Shown here: piece after piece, positions 54,235-62,676 of the stretch
How the letters are laid out: each line of letters starts with the position of its first letter
Numbering within the stretch: the first letter of the stretch is position 1
Source: Oscillospiraceae bacterium
GTDB lineage: Bacteria > Bacillota > Clostridia > Oscillospirales > Ruminococcaceae
Direction of reading: 5' to 3'
Length of the DNA stretch: 64,000 nt
Assembly (NCBI GenBank): GCA_900770285.1
Contig: CAAGJO010000010.1
Span: forward strand, 1 to 64,000
The notes under the pieces: model-generated
The model's input: the letters and a program-made list of their open reading frames with translations, nothing else
Database searches by the model: none
Told to the model about the DNA's origin: nothing
Program-made: the position numbers and the translations under genes

Positions 54235-55383
54235 TTAATTCTGATCTATTTGATTTCTGATAAATTCTCTTGCAGCTTTATCTGCATTGAGAACATCTTC
54301 AAGACAGGTTATCTCTTTTTTTTCTGCCTTGTCAAGTGCTTTTGTAACAAGTCTGCCTATATCCAGAAACTTTATTTTTCCTTTGAGAAATGCGTCAACT
54401 GCCACTTCGTTTGCACCGTTAACTACAGCAGGCAATGTTCCACCTATAGTTATTGCCTTTATGCAGGCAGTTAAACATTCAAATGTATCATAATCAGGTT
54501 TTGCAAATGTAAGTTCACCGTAATCGGTGAGCGACAAATGCTTTGTGGGGCATTCCATTCTCTCCGGATAAAGCAAAGCATACTGAATCGGAATTTTCAT
54601 ATCAGGAACACCCATTTGTCCGATTACCGAACAATCATTATATTCAACTGCCGAATGTAAAACGCTTTCACGATGAACCACGATTTCAATCTGCTGTGGC
54701 TTCAAATCAAAAAGCCACATAGCTTCGATAAATTCCAACCCCTTATTCATAAGTGTAGATGAATCAATGGTCACTTTATTTCCCATTGACCAGTTGGGAT
54801 GATTAAGAGCCTGTTCCGCAGTTACATTCTCAAGCTCTTTTTTTGTTTTTCCAAAAAAAGGTCCGCCCGAAGCTGTGAGGATAATTTTACTTACCTGTGA
54901 TTTTTTGTTGCCCTGAAGACACTGAAAAATTGCCGAATGTTCACTGTCCACAGGAAATATCTTAACTCCCTTTTCCTTAGCGGCACGAGTAACAAGCTGC
55001 CCCCCGGTTACAAGAGTTTCCTTGTTTGCCAGAGCAATATCCGTACCATGCTCAATAGCCGCAAGCGTTGGTTTCAATCCCACCATACCCACGACTGAAT
55101 TAAGCATTATATCAACGCCGTCAAGCTGAGCGATTTTACAAAGACCGTCCATACCGCAAAAAATCTCAGCATCAGTATCTTTAAGCAGCCCTTTCAATTC
55201 CTCCAGCTTGTTTTCAGTATATATACAGACATATTCAGCGCCGAATTTTTTAACCTGTTCAGCAAGCAAATTTACATTTGAATGAGCTGCAAGTGCCTTC
55301 ACTTTAATATTATGCTTTTCGACTACAGTCAATGCCTGAGTTCCTATTGAACCTGTTGAACCTAAAATAGTTACCGTTTTCAT
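54235..55383 (-). CDS. dxr: 1-deoxy-D-xylulose 5-phosphate reductoisomerase
   Basis: It makes MEP, the first committed step of the MEP pathway. Start is ATG at 55383 (MKTVTILGSTGSIGTQALTV) with AAAGG upstream; 382 residues. The GSTGSIG loop binds NADPH, PVDSEHSAIFQCL and TIDSSTLMNKGLEFIEAMWL are catalytic and metal regions, and VHRESVLHSAVEY follows. Confidence 0.97.
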   Translation of the reverse strand: MKTVTILGSTGSIGTQALTVVEKHNIKVKALAAHSNVNLLAEQVKKFGAEYVCIYTENKLEELKGLLKDTDAEIFCGMDGLCKIAQLDGVDIMLNSVVGMVGLKPTLAAIEHGTDIALANKETLVTGGQLVTRAAKEKGVKIFPVDSEHSAIFQCLQGNKKSQVSKIILTASGGPFFGKTKKELENVTAEQALNHPNWSMGNKVTIDSSTLMNKGLEFIEAMWLFDLKPQQIEIVVHRESVLHSAVEYNDCSVIGQMGVPDMKIPIQYALLYPERMECPTKHLSLTDYGELTFAKPDYDTFECLTACIKAITIGGTLPAVVNGANEVAVDAFLKGKIKFLDIGRLVTKALDKAEKKEITCLEDVLNADKAAREFIRNQIDQN

Positions 55384-55458
55384 GTGATTTTCCTTTATCT
55401 CTCTAACAACCAATAGGGGAACTCCAAAAAGTTCCCCTTTTTATTAGTATTATCATAA

Positions 55459-56286
55459 TTAAATTATCCAGCCCTGACTGAACACAAAGTACATAAACGG
55501 TGCAACAAACATAAAGCTGTCAAACCTATCCATTACTCCCCCATGTCCCGGCATTATATTTCCGTAGTCCTTTATACCATACTGACGTTTGATTACCGAC
55601 GCAGTCAGATCTCCTACAAGTCCGATAACTGCACAAATCATACCGCTGAGTATCATGAAAACGTAATGCAAAGGCGCACCGTCCAAAAGATATTCATATA
55701 CAAGTCCTATTATAAGGAACAAAACACCGTTGGTTACAACTCCTCCTATAACACCTTCAACAGTTTTCTTTGGGCTGATTTTGGGGCAAAGAGGCGTTTT
55801 GCCAAAAAATGTTCCTGCAAAATAAGCCCCTGAATCTGCAAGCCATGAACCGCAAAGAGTTACGATTATCATAAACATTCCGCCCACTTTAACGCTGTTC
55901 ATATAAAGCAATGTAGAGAACGAGAAATTTATAATATACGGAATTGCAAGCATTGAAAAGAAATCCACAGCTTTCAGACTTTCATGTTCAATAAGGAACA
56001 ATATGCTCATAGAAATCAGCAGTGCCGCAAAGAATAAATTATTGTTCAGCCACACAAGCACGCCATGATTCAGCCATATATAAGACATACATGACAATAA
56101 AGTATATCCTATTGCAATATACATCTGGGGCTTATGTTCATTAAGTTTCATAGCTCTGAACATTTCAAAAACTGCGATTGCAGCCAGTGCACCTACAGCC
56201 AGTGGAAGCACAAATGTATTATGTAAAATCAAAACAACCACAGCAATCACTAAAGCAACTGCTGCTGAAATTATACGAGTAGTCAT
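55459..56286 (-). CDS. cdsA: Phosphatidate cytidylyltransferase
   Basis: It forms CDP-diacylglycerol for phospholipid synthesis. The 275-residue polytopic protein ends with the family signature IGLVGDLTASVIKRQYGIKD followed by MPGHGGVMDRFDS. It lies between uppS and dxr in the classical order. Confidence 0.95.
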   Translation of the reverse strand: MTTRIISAAVALVIAVVVLILHNTFVLPLAVGALAAIAVFEMFRAMKLNEHKPQMYIAIGYTLLSCMSYIWLNHGVLVWLNNNLFFAALLISMSILFLIEHESLKAVDFFSMLAIPYIINFSFSTLLYMNSVKVGGMFMIIVTLCGSWLADSGAYFAGTFFGKTPLCPKISPKKTVEGVIGGVVTNGVLFLIIGLVYEYLLDGAPLHYVFMILSGMICAVIGLVGDLTASVIKRQYGIKDYGNIMPGHGGVMDRFDSFMFVAPFMYFVFSQGWII

Positions 56287-56309
56287 AAAAATACTCCTTA
56301 ATAAAAAAT

Positions 56310-57038
56310 TTAAACGCCGCCAAATCTGCGGTTCCTCTCGCTATATTCCAAAACAGCGGCGTCCAGATCCTTATTGGTAAAATCAGGCCACAGAATATCT
56401 GTAAAATAATATTCCGCATATGCTGACTGCCAGATAAGGAAATTTGAAAGTCTTTGCTCTCCGCTTGGTCTGATAATAAGGTCGACAGGGGGTATTTCCT
56501 CAGTGTACAATCTTGACTGCACAAGCTGTTCGTCAATGCTCTCAGTATCCAGCTTGCCGCTTTTTACATCACGGGCAATACTTCTGACAGCATGAGTTAT
56601 TTCCTCATGACCCCCATAATTAACGGCAAGAACAACCGTCATAGAGTCAAAATCCTTAGAAAGCTCCTCCGCATTGTGCATTTTCTCCTGCAGTACAGGT
56701 GAAAGTTTTGTCCTGTCCCCTATAAATCTCAGGCGGATATTTTCGCTTGTAAAGCTGCTGACATCATCAAGATAGTTCTCAAAAAGCTTCATGATTGAGT
56801 TTACTTCATCCTGCGGACGCCGCCAGTTTTCAGTTGAAAAAGCATAGTAAGTCATATAAGAAATCCCGATATCTCTTGCATGACGTGAAATTTTCTTAAA
56901 TGTTTTTGCCCCCTCACGGTGACCGTATTTTCTTGGCATAAAGCGTTTTTTAGCCCATCTGCCGTTGCCGTCCATAATAACACCCACATGAGTGGGTATT
57001 TTTACATTTTCACCGAGGGTAATTTTTTTCTTAGCCAT
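56310..57038 (-). CDS. uppS: Undecaprenyl diphosphate synthase
   Basis: A cis-prenyltransferase making the lipid carrier of cell-wall synthesis. The 242-residue protein shows HVGVIMDGNGRWAKKRFMPR with the catalytic Asp, FSTENWRRP, and the C-terminal RPSGEQRLSNFLIWQSAYAE block. Confidence 0.97.
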   Translation of the reverse strand: MAKKKITLGENVKIPTHVGVIMDGNGRWAKKRFMPRKYGHREGAKTFKKISRHARDIGISYMTYYAFSTENWRRPQDEVNSIMKLFENYLDDVSSFTSENIRLRFIGDRTKLSPVLQEKMHNAEELSKDFDSMTVVLAVNYGGHEEITHAVRSIARDVKSGKLDTESIDEQLVQSRLYTEEIPPVDLIIRPSGEQRLSNFLIWQSAYAEYYFTDILWPDFTNKDLDAAVLEYSERNRRFGGV

Positions 57039-57053
57039 AAAACAATACCAGCC

Positions 57054-57608
57054 TTAAATTGAAAGAATCTCCTTTTCCTTATCGGCAACACACTGATCGA
57101 TTTTCTTGATGAATTTATCAGTAAGCTTCTGGATCTGATCTTCGCAATCCTTTAAATCATCTTCTGTAATATCGCCTTTTTTCTTCATGGCTTTATATTT
57201 TTCCATAGCATCACGTCTGATTGAACGTACTGCGACCTTTGTTTCTTCTCCCTGTTTTTTAACATCCTTAACCAGTTTTTTTCTGTCCTCTTCTGTAGGC
57301 TGTGGAAAAGTCATTCTTAAAACAGTACCGTCATTCTGAGGATTGATACCTATATCTGATGCCTGAATTGCTTTCTGAATCGGAACTAATGTTGATTTGT
57401 CCCAAGGCTGAATTATAAGAATTCTTGCTTCCGGAACGGAAACTGCTGCCATCTGATTGATCGGGGTCGGCACTCCGTAATAATCCACCTTTACTCTGTC
57501 GAGAACCGCAGGATTTGCTCTGCCTGCTCTTATTTCGCTGAATTCCTTAAGCATTACGTCAACTGATTTCTGCATTTTTGCAGATGCCTTTTCTCTGATT
57601 TCTTCCAT
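57054..57608 (-). CDS. frr: Ribosome recycling factor
   Basis: RRF splits the post-termination ribosome with EF-G. I use ATG at 57608 (MEEIREKASAKMQKSVDVML) with AAAGGG upstream; two earlier in-frame ATGs at 57626 and 57617 lie on or too near that site. It has 184 residues, with RAGRANPAVLDRVKVDYYG and RRDAMEKYKAMKKKG as signatures. It follows pyrH by 34 nt. Confidence 0.97.
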   Translation of the reverse strand: MEEIREKASAKMQKSVDVMLKEFSEIRAGRANPAVLDRVKVDYYGVPTPINQMAAVSVPEARILIIQPWDKSTLVPIQKAIQASDIGINPQNDGTVLRMTFPQPTEEDRKKLVKDVKKQGEETKVAVRSIRRDAMEKYKAMKKKGDITEDDLKDCEDQIQKLTDKFIKKIDQCVADKEKEILSI

Positions 57609-57642
57609 GTCATTCATCCCTTTCATTTAATTAAAGCAAAAT

Positions 57643-58347
57643 TTATTTTACTAATGTACCAACGCTTTTGCCCATGCAAGCTTCATAGATATTATTCGGA
57701 TTTCCAATATCAAATACAAGAATCGGAATAGAGTTATCTTTGCACATTGCCGCTGCTGTTGAATCCATAACTTCAAGACCTTTTGAAAGAATGTCCCCGA
57801 AGCTTATTTCATCAAACTTAACTGCATCGTCATATTTATGAGGATCTTTGTCATAAACACCATCAACCATAGTAGCTTTAAGCATTATATCAGCTTCTAT
57901 TTCAGCAGCTCTTAATGCTGCCGCCGTATCAGTTGAAAAGAACGGATTTCCTGTTCCGCAGCCGAAAATTACAACCCTTCCTTTTTCAAAATGACGCATA
58001 GCCTTATTTCTGATATAAGGTTCAGCAACTTCCCGCATGGAAATAGCTGTCTGCACACGAACATCAATTCCGCAGTTTTCAAGTCCGTCAGCTACTGCCA
58101 GAGCATTCATGGCTGTTGCAAGCATGCCGATATGATCAGCTCTTGTTCTGTCCATAGCACCGCTTGAACGGCCTCTCCAGAAATTGCCTCCGCCAACAAC
58201 GATACCAATCTGTACACCGGCATCAACACATTTTTTTAAGCTTTTTCCAATGCTGTTGATAACATCAAAATCCAGCCCCTGTTTTTTATCTCCTGCCAAA
58301 GCCTCACCGCTTAGTTTAAGAAGTATTCTATTATATTTCGGCTCCAT
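57643..58347 (-). CDS. pyrH: Uridylate kinase
   Basis: It phosphorylates UMP in pyrimidine synthesis. The 234-residue amino-acid-kinase-fold protein shows [36 protein letters not shown] and [20 protein letters not shown]. It is the first gene of the pyrH-frr-uppS-cdsA-dxr-rseP-ispG-polC run, whose gaps are mostly under 50 nt. Confidence 0.97.
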   Translation of the reverse strand: MEPKYNRILLKLSGEALAGDKKQGLDFDVINSIGKSLKKCVDAGVQIGIVVGGGNFWRGRSSGAMDRTRADHIGMLATAMNALAVADGLENCGIDVRVQTAISMREVAEPYIRNKAMRHFEKGRVVIFGCGTGNPFFSTDTAAALRAAEIEADIMLKATMVDGVYDKDPHKYDDAVKFDEISFGDILSKGLEVMDSTAAAMCKDNSIPILVFDIGNPNNIYEACMGKSVGTLVK

Positions 58348-58436
58348 TTCATAACCATTCCTTTCGATTGAAATATAAAATACAGTTCTTTAAAATCCAA
58401 TTCATTAAAAATCTCCGATCAAATATGCTCTTTTAA

Positions 58437-58465
58437 ATTATACTATATTTTCATACAAAAGTAAA
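58437..58465 (-). promoter_or_regulatory. Promoter of the pyrH-polC cluster
   Basis: On the minus strand TTTACT (58465-58460), 17 nt, TATAAT (58442-58437), with a leader of about 85 nt. Confidence 0.75.
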
Positions 58466-58502
58466 GCACTTTTTCTTCATATTTATTATTTTGAAAAAGA
58501 GA

Positions 58503-58556
58503 CGAAAAAATCCTCTCAAGCGTAAAATTTAAAAATAAAATTTTATGCATAAGAGG
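58503..58556 (-). terminator. Terminator of the Spo0A-like gene
   Basis: A 20-bp imperfect stem (58511-58530 with 58537-58556) is followed on the minus strand by TTTTTT (58505-58510). Confidence 0.8.
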
Positions 58557-58562
58557 AAAAAA

Positions 58563-59378
58563 TCAATTATATTGTTTATTGTAATATTTTGCAATTATGT
58601 CTGAGAAATCATCCTTTAATCTTCCGCCCACAGCTTTTATAAACTTCACAGTTGTCGGTTTCTTCTGACTATCTGACATATCTTCCGGAAAAATAGCCGT
58701 TTTTACATAATCAGGGCATTTCTTCCAGGCCTGACCAATTGATGAACGAATATCCCATTCAACCTTTGAGTTTGTGATATCATATTTTTTTGCTATTTCA
58801 GGATATACATCTTTGGAAAGATTCAGCTTTGTATCATCTTCCATTATATACCGGAACAATACTTCCCGTATGTAGATAAATCCCTGCATTCCCGAATGAA
58901 ATCCGCACATAGTCAAAGCGTCGTTAATAGCTTTATAAATATCATTTTCTATTTCAGAACGGTTGAATGATACTTCTTCTGCTGAGCTTTTTATCAGCCT
59001 GCGTATACCGGCAAAGGAATAAGGCAAGTCCAGGCATTTCTGTACTTTCATACTCAAAAGCTTTTGCCTTGAATATTGGTTTGAATATATTCCGATTGTA
59101 ATAATTTTCGGCGGTTTGTCAAGTTGATTCAGATTATTAATAAGCCTATACAAGTCCTGAGCGTCAAGCTCCGTGATAAACATGATAAGAACGTGAGGTT
59201 CATATTTCAGTACTGCTATTTCAATATCCGAGCAGACAATAGAATCGCTCGCAGGCTTTACGGTTTTAACATCTATATTGCTTTTATTAAAACTGTTTAT
59301 TAACAACTCATCATCAAAAAAGCCGCTTCCGGATACCAGTACTTTTGGACATATCACTTTATCACCTGCTTTTACCAT
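58563..59378 (-). CDS. Spo0A-like regulator with degenerate receiver domain
   Basis: The 271-residue protein has a C-terminal Spo0A DNA-binding domain at about 145-265: GFHSGMQGFIYIREVLFRYI, KDVYPEIAKKYDITNSKVEW, DIRSSIGQAW and KPTTVKFIKAVGGRL. The N-terminal 120 residues follow a receiver outline, but the acidic pair and the phospho-acceptor Asp seem lost: the segment reads PHVLIMFITELD where a receiver has the LLD-type strand end. It may act without phosphorylation. The ATG at 59378 has a weak ribosome site; a GTG at 59357 with AGGTGAT is an equally good start. It lacks neighbours of a sporulation locus such as spoIVB. Confidence 0.8.
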   Translation of the reverse strand: MVKAGDKVICPKVLVSGSGFFDDELLINSFNKSNIDVKTVKPASDSIVCSDIEIAVLKYEPHVLIMFITELDAQDLYRLINNLNQLDKPPKIITIGIYSNQYSRQKLLSMKVQKCLDLPYSFAGIRRLIKSSAEEVSFNRSEIENDIYKAINDALTMCGFHSGMQGFIYIREVLFRYIMEDDTKLNLSKDVYPEIAKKYDITNSKVEWDIRSSIGQAWKKCPDYVKTAIFPEDMSDSQKKPTTVKFIKAVGGRLKDDFSDIIAKYYNKQYN

Positions 59379-59390
59379 AATCTCTTATTA

Positions 59391-59434
59391 ATTTTATCAA
59401 ATTAATACTGTAATTTCAATACATTTGATAAAAT
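59391..59434 (-). promoter_or_regulatory. Promoter of the Spo0A-like gene between 12-bp inverted repeats
   Basis: ATTTTATCAAAT (59391-59402) and ATTTGATAAAAT (59423-59434) are perfect inverted repeats 20 bp apart. On the minus strand TTGAAA (59419-59414), 17 nt, TAAAAT (59396-59391) lies across them: the -10 is in one arm and the -35 is between the arms. This layout suits autoregulation or control by another factor. Confidence 0.65.
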
Positions 59435-59543
59435 ATAACGTATTTATGGATAATTTTTAATTACTTATTAATAATGCTCGAAAAATCTCCTGACTATTTA
59501 GTCCAAAAAATCAGATTTTTATACATTTATGCAATATAAGCTT

Positions 59544-59572
59544 TTGCTTATTCATATCTGAATTAATATAAT
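59544..59572 (+). promoter_or_regulatory. Promoter of the helical-bundle gene
   Basis: TTGCTT (59544-59549), 17 nt, TATAAT (59567-59572). The start would be about 70 nt before the ATG at 59650. Confidence 0.65.
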
Positions 59573-59649
59573 GAATTTTCATGACAGAAATGGATATAAT
59601 TATAGATAAGTATAGAAAAGATTTTTAAACAAAGTAAAGGATGATAAAA

Positions 59650-60084
59650 ATGATTGAAAATGATACTGTAAAACTGCTGCGTGAATGTGATGCCGGAATC
59701 AAAATGGGAATAAACGTTATTGACGGTTCTCTTGACTATGTTCACAGCCGCAGACTAAAAAAGCTGCTCAAAGGTTCTATGAAAGAACATAAGGCCATTG
59801 ACGGCAATTTACAGAACTTGCTTGACAGATATGAGGACAACGGCAAAAGTCTTCCTGCAATGGCAAGAATTATGTCGCAGGTAAAACTGGATTTTAAGCT
59901 GGCATTAAATTCAGGCGACCATACTGTTGCAGACTTTATAACCGATGGATGCAATATGGGCATTAAATCTCTTTCTAAATATCTGAATCAGTATGCCGCA
60001 GCAGATGAAAAATCAAAAGATATTGCTAAAAAACTTATTGCTGTTGAAGAAAAAATGTCCGTTGACCTGAGAGATTTTCTTTAA
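59650..60084 (+). CDS. Ferritin-like helical-bundle protein, function unknown
   Basis: Start is ATG at 59650; an in-frame ATG at 59641 touches the AAAGG ribosome site and is too close. The 144-residue protein is almost wholly helical: NDTVKLLRECDAGIKMGINV, MKEHKAIDGNLQNLLDRYED, TDGCNMGIKSLSKYLNQYAA. I recall similar uncharacterised proteins from Clostridia, with a four-helix layout like DUF2383/ferritin-like families. Clear iron-binding ExxH pairs are not evident. It is divergent from the Spo0A-like gene and upstream of the feo operon. Confidence 0.6.
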   Translation: MIENDTVKLLRECDAGIKMGINVIDGSLDYVHSRRLKKLLKGSMKEHKAIDGNLQNLLDRYEDNGKSLPAMARIMSQVKLDFKLALNSGDHTVADFITDGCNMGIKSLSKYLNQYAAADEKSKDIAKKLIAVEEKMSVDLRDFL

Positions 60085-60142
60085 TGCAGCAGTGCATGAT
60101 ACCTGCCGATGATTGTACAGTGCTGCCTTAAATTTGTTTCCA

Positions 60143-60192
60143 TTGACTTTAGATTTAAAATGTGTTATCATATTAATTAGAGTAGACTAACC
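60143..60192 (+). promoter_or_regulatory. feo promoter with DtxR-type box
   Basis: TTGACT (60143-60148), 17 nt, TATCAT (60166-60171). TTAGAGTAGACTAACC (60177-60192) lies on the expected start point and matches 13 of 16 positions of the DtxR/IdeR pattern TTAGGTTAGCCTAACC. An iron-loaded DtxR-family repressor would block transcription there. The regulator itself is not in the window. Confidence 0.65.
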
Positions 60193-60218
60193 GCCTATAA
60201 TGAGAGGTGTATAAATAA

Positions 60219-60461
60219 ATGAGTGAACTCACTTTAAATGATTTATCAAAAGGTGACAGTGCTCTTGTGGTACGAATCAACTGTGTGGGAGCAACGAAAA
60301 GGCGTCTGATTGATATGGGAATTACCCCCGGCGTTAATGTTATGCTTTACAGAATTGCCCCAATGGGCGATCCTCTTGAACTCAAGCTGAGAGGATACGT
60401 TCTTTCCATAAGGCGTTCTGAAGCTAAAAATATTATAGTCCAGAAGGAGAGCAGAAAATGA
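60219..60461 (+). CDS. feoA: Ferrous iron transport protein A
   Basis: A small SH3-like cytoplasmic partner of FeoB. The 80-residue protein shows CVGATKRRLIDMGITPGVNV and GDPLELKLRGYVLSIRRSEA, the FeoA pattern. Its TGA overlaps the feoB ATG (ATGA), so the two are coupled. Confidence 0.95.
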   Translation: MSELTLNDLSKGDSALVVRINCVGATKRRLIDMGITPGVNVMLYRIAPMGDPLELKLRGYVLSIRRSEAKNIIVQKESRK

Positions 60462-62461
60462 TAAATGTTGCATTGGCAGGTAATCCGAACTGCGGTAAAA
60501 CAACGCTCTTTAATGCTTTGACAGGCTCTAATCAATATGTGGGTAACTGGGCAGGAGTTACTGTTGAAAAGAAAATGGGACAGACTAAAGACGGCAATTT
60601 CAATATTGTTGACCTGCCGGGCATATACTCCCTTTCGCCTTATTCAATGGAAGAAATCGTAAGCCGTGACTACATATTAAATGAGAAGCCCGATGCTATA
60701 ATAAATATAATTGACGGCACAAATATTGAACGGAATTTATACCTTACTGTTCAGCTTATAGAACTTCAGACCCCTATGGTGCTTGTTATAAATATGATGG
60801 ACGATGTAAAATCTCAGGGAACGTCAATTGATACATGCTATCTCTCCAAACTTTTAGGTATACCCATCGTACCGATTTCCGCCCGTCACGGCGAGAATAT
60901 TGACGAGGTTTTAAGACAAATTTCATATGTTGTAAAAAATAAACTTACACCGCCTGATATTAATTATGACAACAACACACAGAATGCTTTGAATACTATT
61001 TTTTCGGAAATATATGACCAGGACCGTCCTCTTCCCTATTCTTTTTATTCTTCAAAAGTGCTTGAAGATGACCAGCGTGTAATCAAGGAATTAAAGCTTA
61101 GTGACACAAAGCTCGAACATATAGAAAAGGTCATAAAAAAATACGAAAGCACAAGCCGATACGGTGACAGAGAAACTATGCTTGCCGATGCAAGATATAA
61201 ATTTATTGAAGATGTCACCCGGAAATGCGTTAAAAAAGGCAGAAAAGCTGATAAGCTTTCAGTCAGCGACAAAATCGACCTGGTGGTAACCAATAAATTT
61301 CTTGCCCTGCCTATATTTTTGCTTATAATGCTTGGAATTTTCTCACTTACATTCGGTCCTGCAGGCACATTTTTATCTGACCTTATTGACAAGCTGTTCA
61401 ATGATATTCTGTCTCCTGCCGTTACAAGACTGCTCACATCTGCCGATGCACCGCTTTGGACGCAGTCGCTTCTGGTTGACGGAGTTATACACGGCGTAGG
61501 GGGAATTTTAACCTTTCTCCCGCAAATCGCCATACTTTTTCTCTGTCTTTCAATCCTTGAGGACAGCGGTTATATGGCACGAGCGGCATTTATCACCGAC
61601 AGATTTTTAAGAAAGCTGGGACTTTCCGGCAAAAGCTTTATACCGATGCTTATGGGATTTGGCTGTACTACCCCTGCTGTTATGGCGGCAAGAACTGAAG
61701 AAAATATGAGCGAACGCCGAATGACCATTATGCTTATTCCCTTTATGTCCTGCGGTGCAAAACTCCCGATTTATGCTTTGTTTGCCGGTGCATTTTTCAA
61801 GAAATACAAAGGTCTTGTAGTATTTTCAATGTATCTTATTGGATTTTTGCTTGCAATACTTGTGGGACTTATACTGAAAAAGACGGTATTCAAATCAAAC
61901 AAAGCTCCGTTTATAATGGAACTTCCTACATACCGTGTTCCAATGGTAAAATCCGTATTAAAAAATACATGGGATAAATGCCGTGGATTTATTGTTAAAG
62001 CAGGAACAGTTATTTTTGCAATGTCCATTGTTATATGGGTCCTGCAGTCTTTTACACCAACCTTACATTTTACAACCGACAGCAGTGCAAGTATTTTCGG
62101 ATATCTTGGAGGACTTATTGCTCCTGTTCTTGTTCCTTTGGGCTTTGGCACCTGGAAAGCAGGAGTATCTCTCCTTTCAGGTTTGGTAGCAAAAGAGGCT
62201 GTTGTCAGCACTATGCTAGTACTCTATTCTGCGCCTAACACCACCGCTTTGTCAGGCGTTCTCACAGGAGTATTCACTCCCCTTTCAGCATTTTCATTTA
62301 TGATATTCTGCTTATTGTACACTCCTTGTATCTCGGCATTTGTAACGATAAAACGTGAGATGGACAGCATGAAGTGGGCTCTTGCCAGTGCATTTATGCA
62401 GTGTGGAATTGCCTATGTTATGTCCTTGCTGGTTTATCAAATCGGTTCGCTGTTTATCTGA
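60458..62461 (+). CDS. feoB: Ferrous iron transport protein B
   Basis: The Fe2+ permease of the inner membrane. The 667-residue protein has a cytoplasmic GTPase domain (G1 GNPNCGKTTLFNALTG at 8-23, G3 DLPGIYSLSPYS, G4 NMMD) and a helical domain, then membrane segments with the two Gate regions (MARAAFITDRFLRKLGLSGK, GFGCTTPAVMAARTEE and later YTPCISAFVTIKRE). The Cys residues GCTTP and TPCIS expected in the iron path are present. Confidence 0.97.
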   Translation: MINVALAGNPNCGKTTLFNALTGSNQYVGNWAGVTVEKKMGQTKDGNFNIVDLPGIYSLSPYSMEEIVSRDYILNEKPDAIINIIDGTNIERNLYLTVQLIELQTPMVLVINMMDDVKSQGTSIDTCYLSKLLGIPIVPISARHGENIDEVLRQISYVVKNKLTPPDINYDNNTQNALNTIFSEIYDQDRPLPYSFYSSKVLEDDQRVIKELKLSDTKLEHIEKVIKKYESTSRYGDRETMLADARYKFIEDVTRKCVKKGRKADKLSVSDKIDLVVTNKFLALPIFLLIMLGIFSLTFGPAGTFLSDLIDKLFNDILSPAVTRLLTSADAPLWTQSLLVDGVIHGVGGILTFLPQIAILFLCLSILEDSGYMARAAFITDRFLRKLGLSGKSFIPMLMGFGCTTPAVMAARTEENMSERRMTIMLIPFMSCGAKLPIYALFAGAFFKKYKGLVVFSMYLIGFLLAILVGLILKKTVFKSNKAPFIMELPTYRVPMVKSVLKNTWDKCRGFIVKAGTVIFAMSIVIWVLQSFTPTLHFTTDSSASIFGYLGGLIAPVLVPLGFGTWKAGVSLLSGLVAKEAVVSTMLVLYSAPNTTALSGVLTGVFTPLSAFSFMIFCLLYTPCISAFVTIKREMDSMKWALASAFMQCGIAYVMSLLVYQIGSLFI

Positions 62462-62475
62462 CCCGGAGGTATTCA

Positions 62476-62655
62476 ATGAAATATTTTATAATAGCTTTTT
62501 GCTTGCTTTTAATAGCCCTTGCAGTGGTTATGCTCATTAAATTTATAAAAAAAAGCTCTGAAGGCTGCTGCTGCGGAAACTGCCGGAATTGCTCAATGAA
62601 CAGAAAATCCAGCTGCTGCAGCAAAAATAACAGCAAATCAACTAATAATCTTTAA
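62476..62655 (+). CDS. FeoB-associated Cys-rich membrane protein
   Basis: A 59-residue protein 14 nt after feoB with GGAGG before its ATG. One membrane segment (YFIIAFCLLLIALAVVMLIK) is followed by a short Cys-rich tail, CCCGNCRNC and SSCC. This family regularly follows feoB in Firmicutes and may take the place of FeoC or act in electron transfer; its role is not proven. Confidence 0.88.
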   Translation: MKYFIIAFCLLLIALAVVMLIKFIKKSSEGCCCGNCRNCSMNRKSSCCSKNNSKSTNNL

Positions 62656-62676
62656 ACTATTTTGACAGGTGATTTT

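Noticed and set aside
60085..60142. GCAGCA/TGCTGC hairpin after the helical-bundle gene as an intrinsic terminator
   Set aside because: The outer 6 bp pair but the interior pairs poorly and no T-tract follows, so I did not list it.
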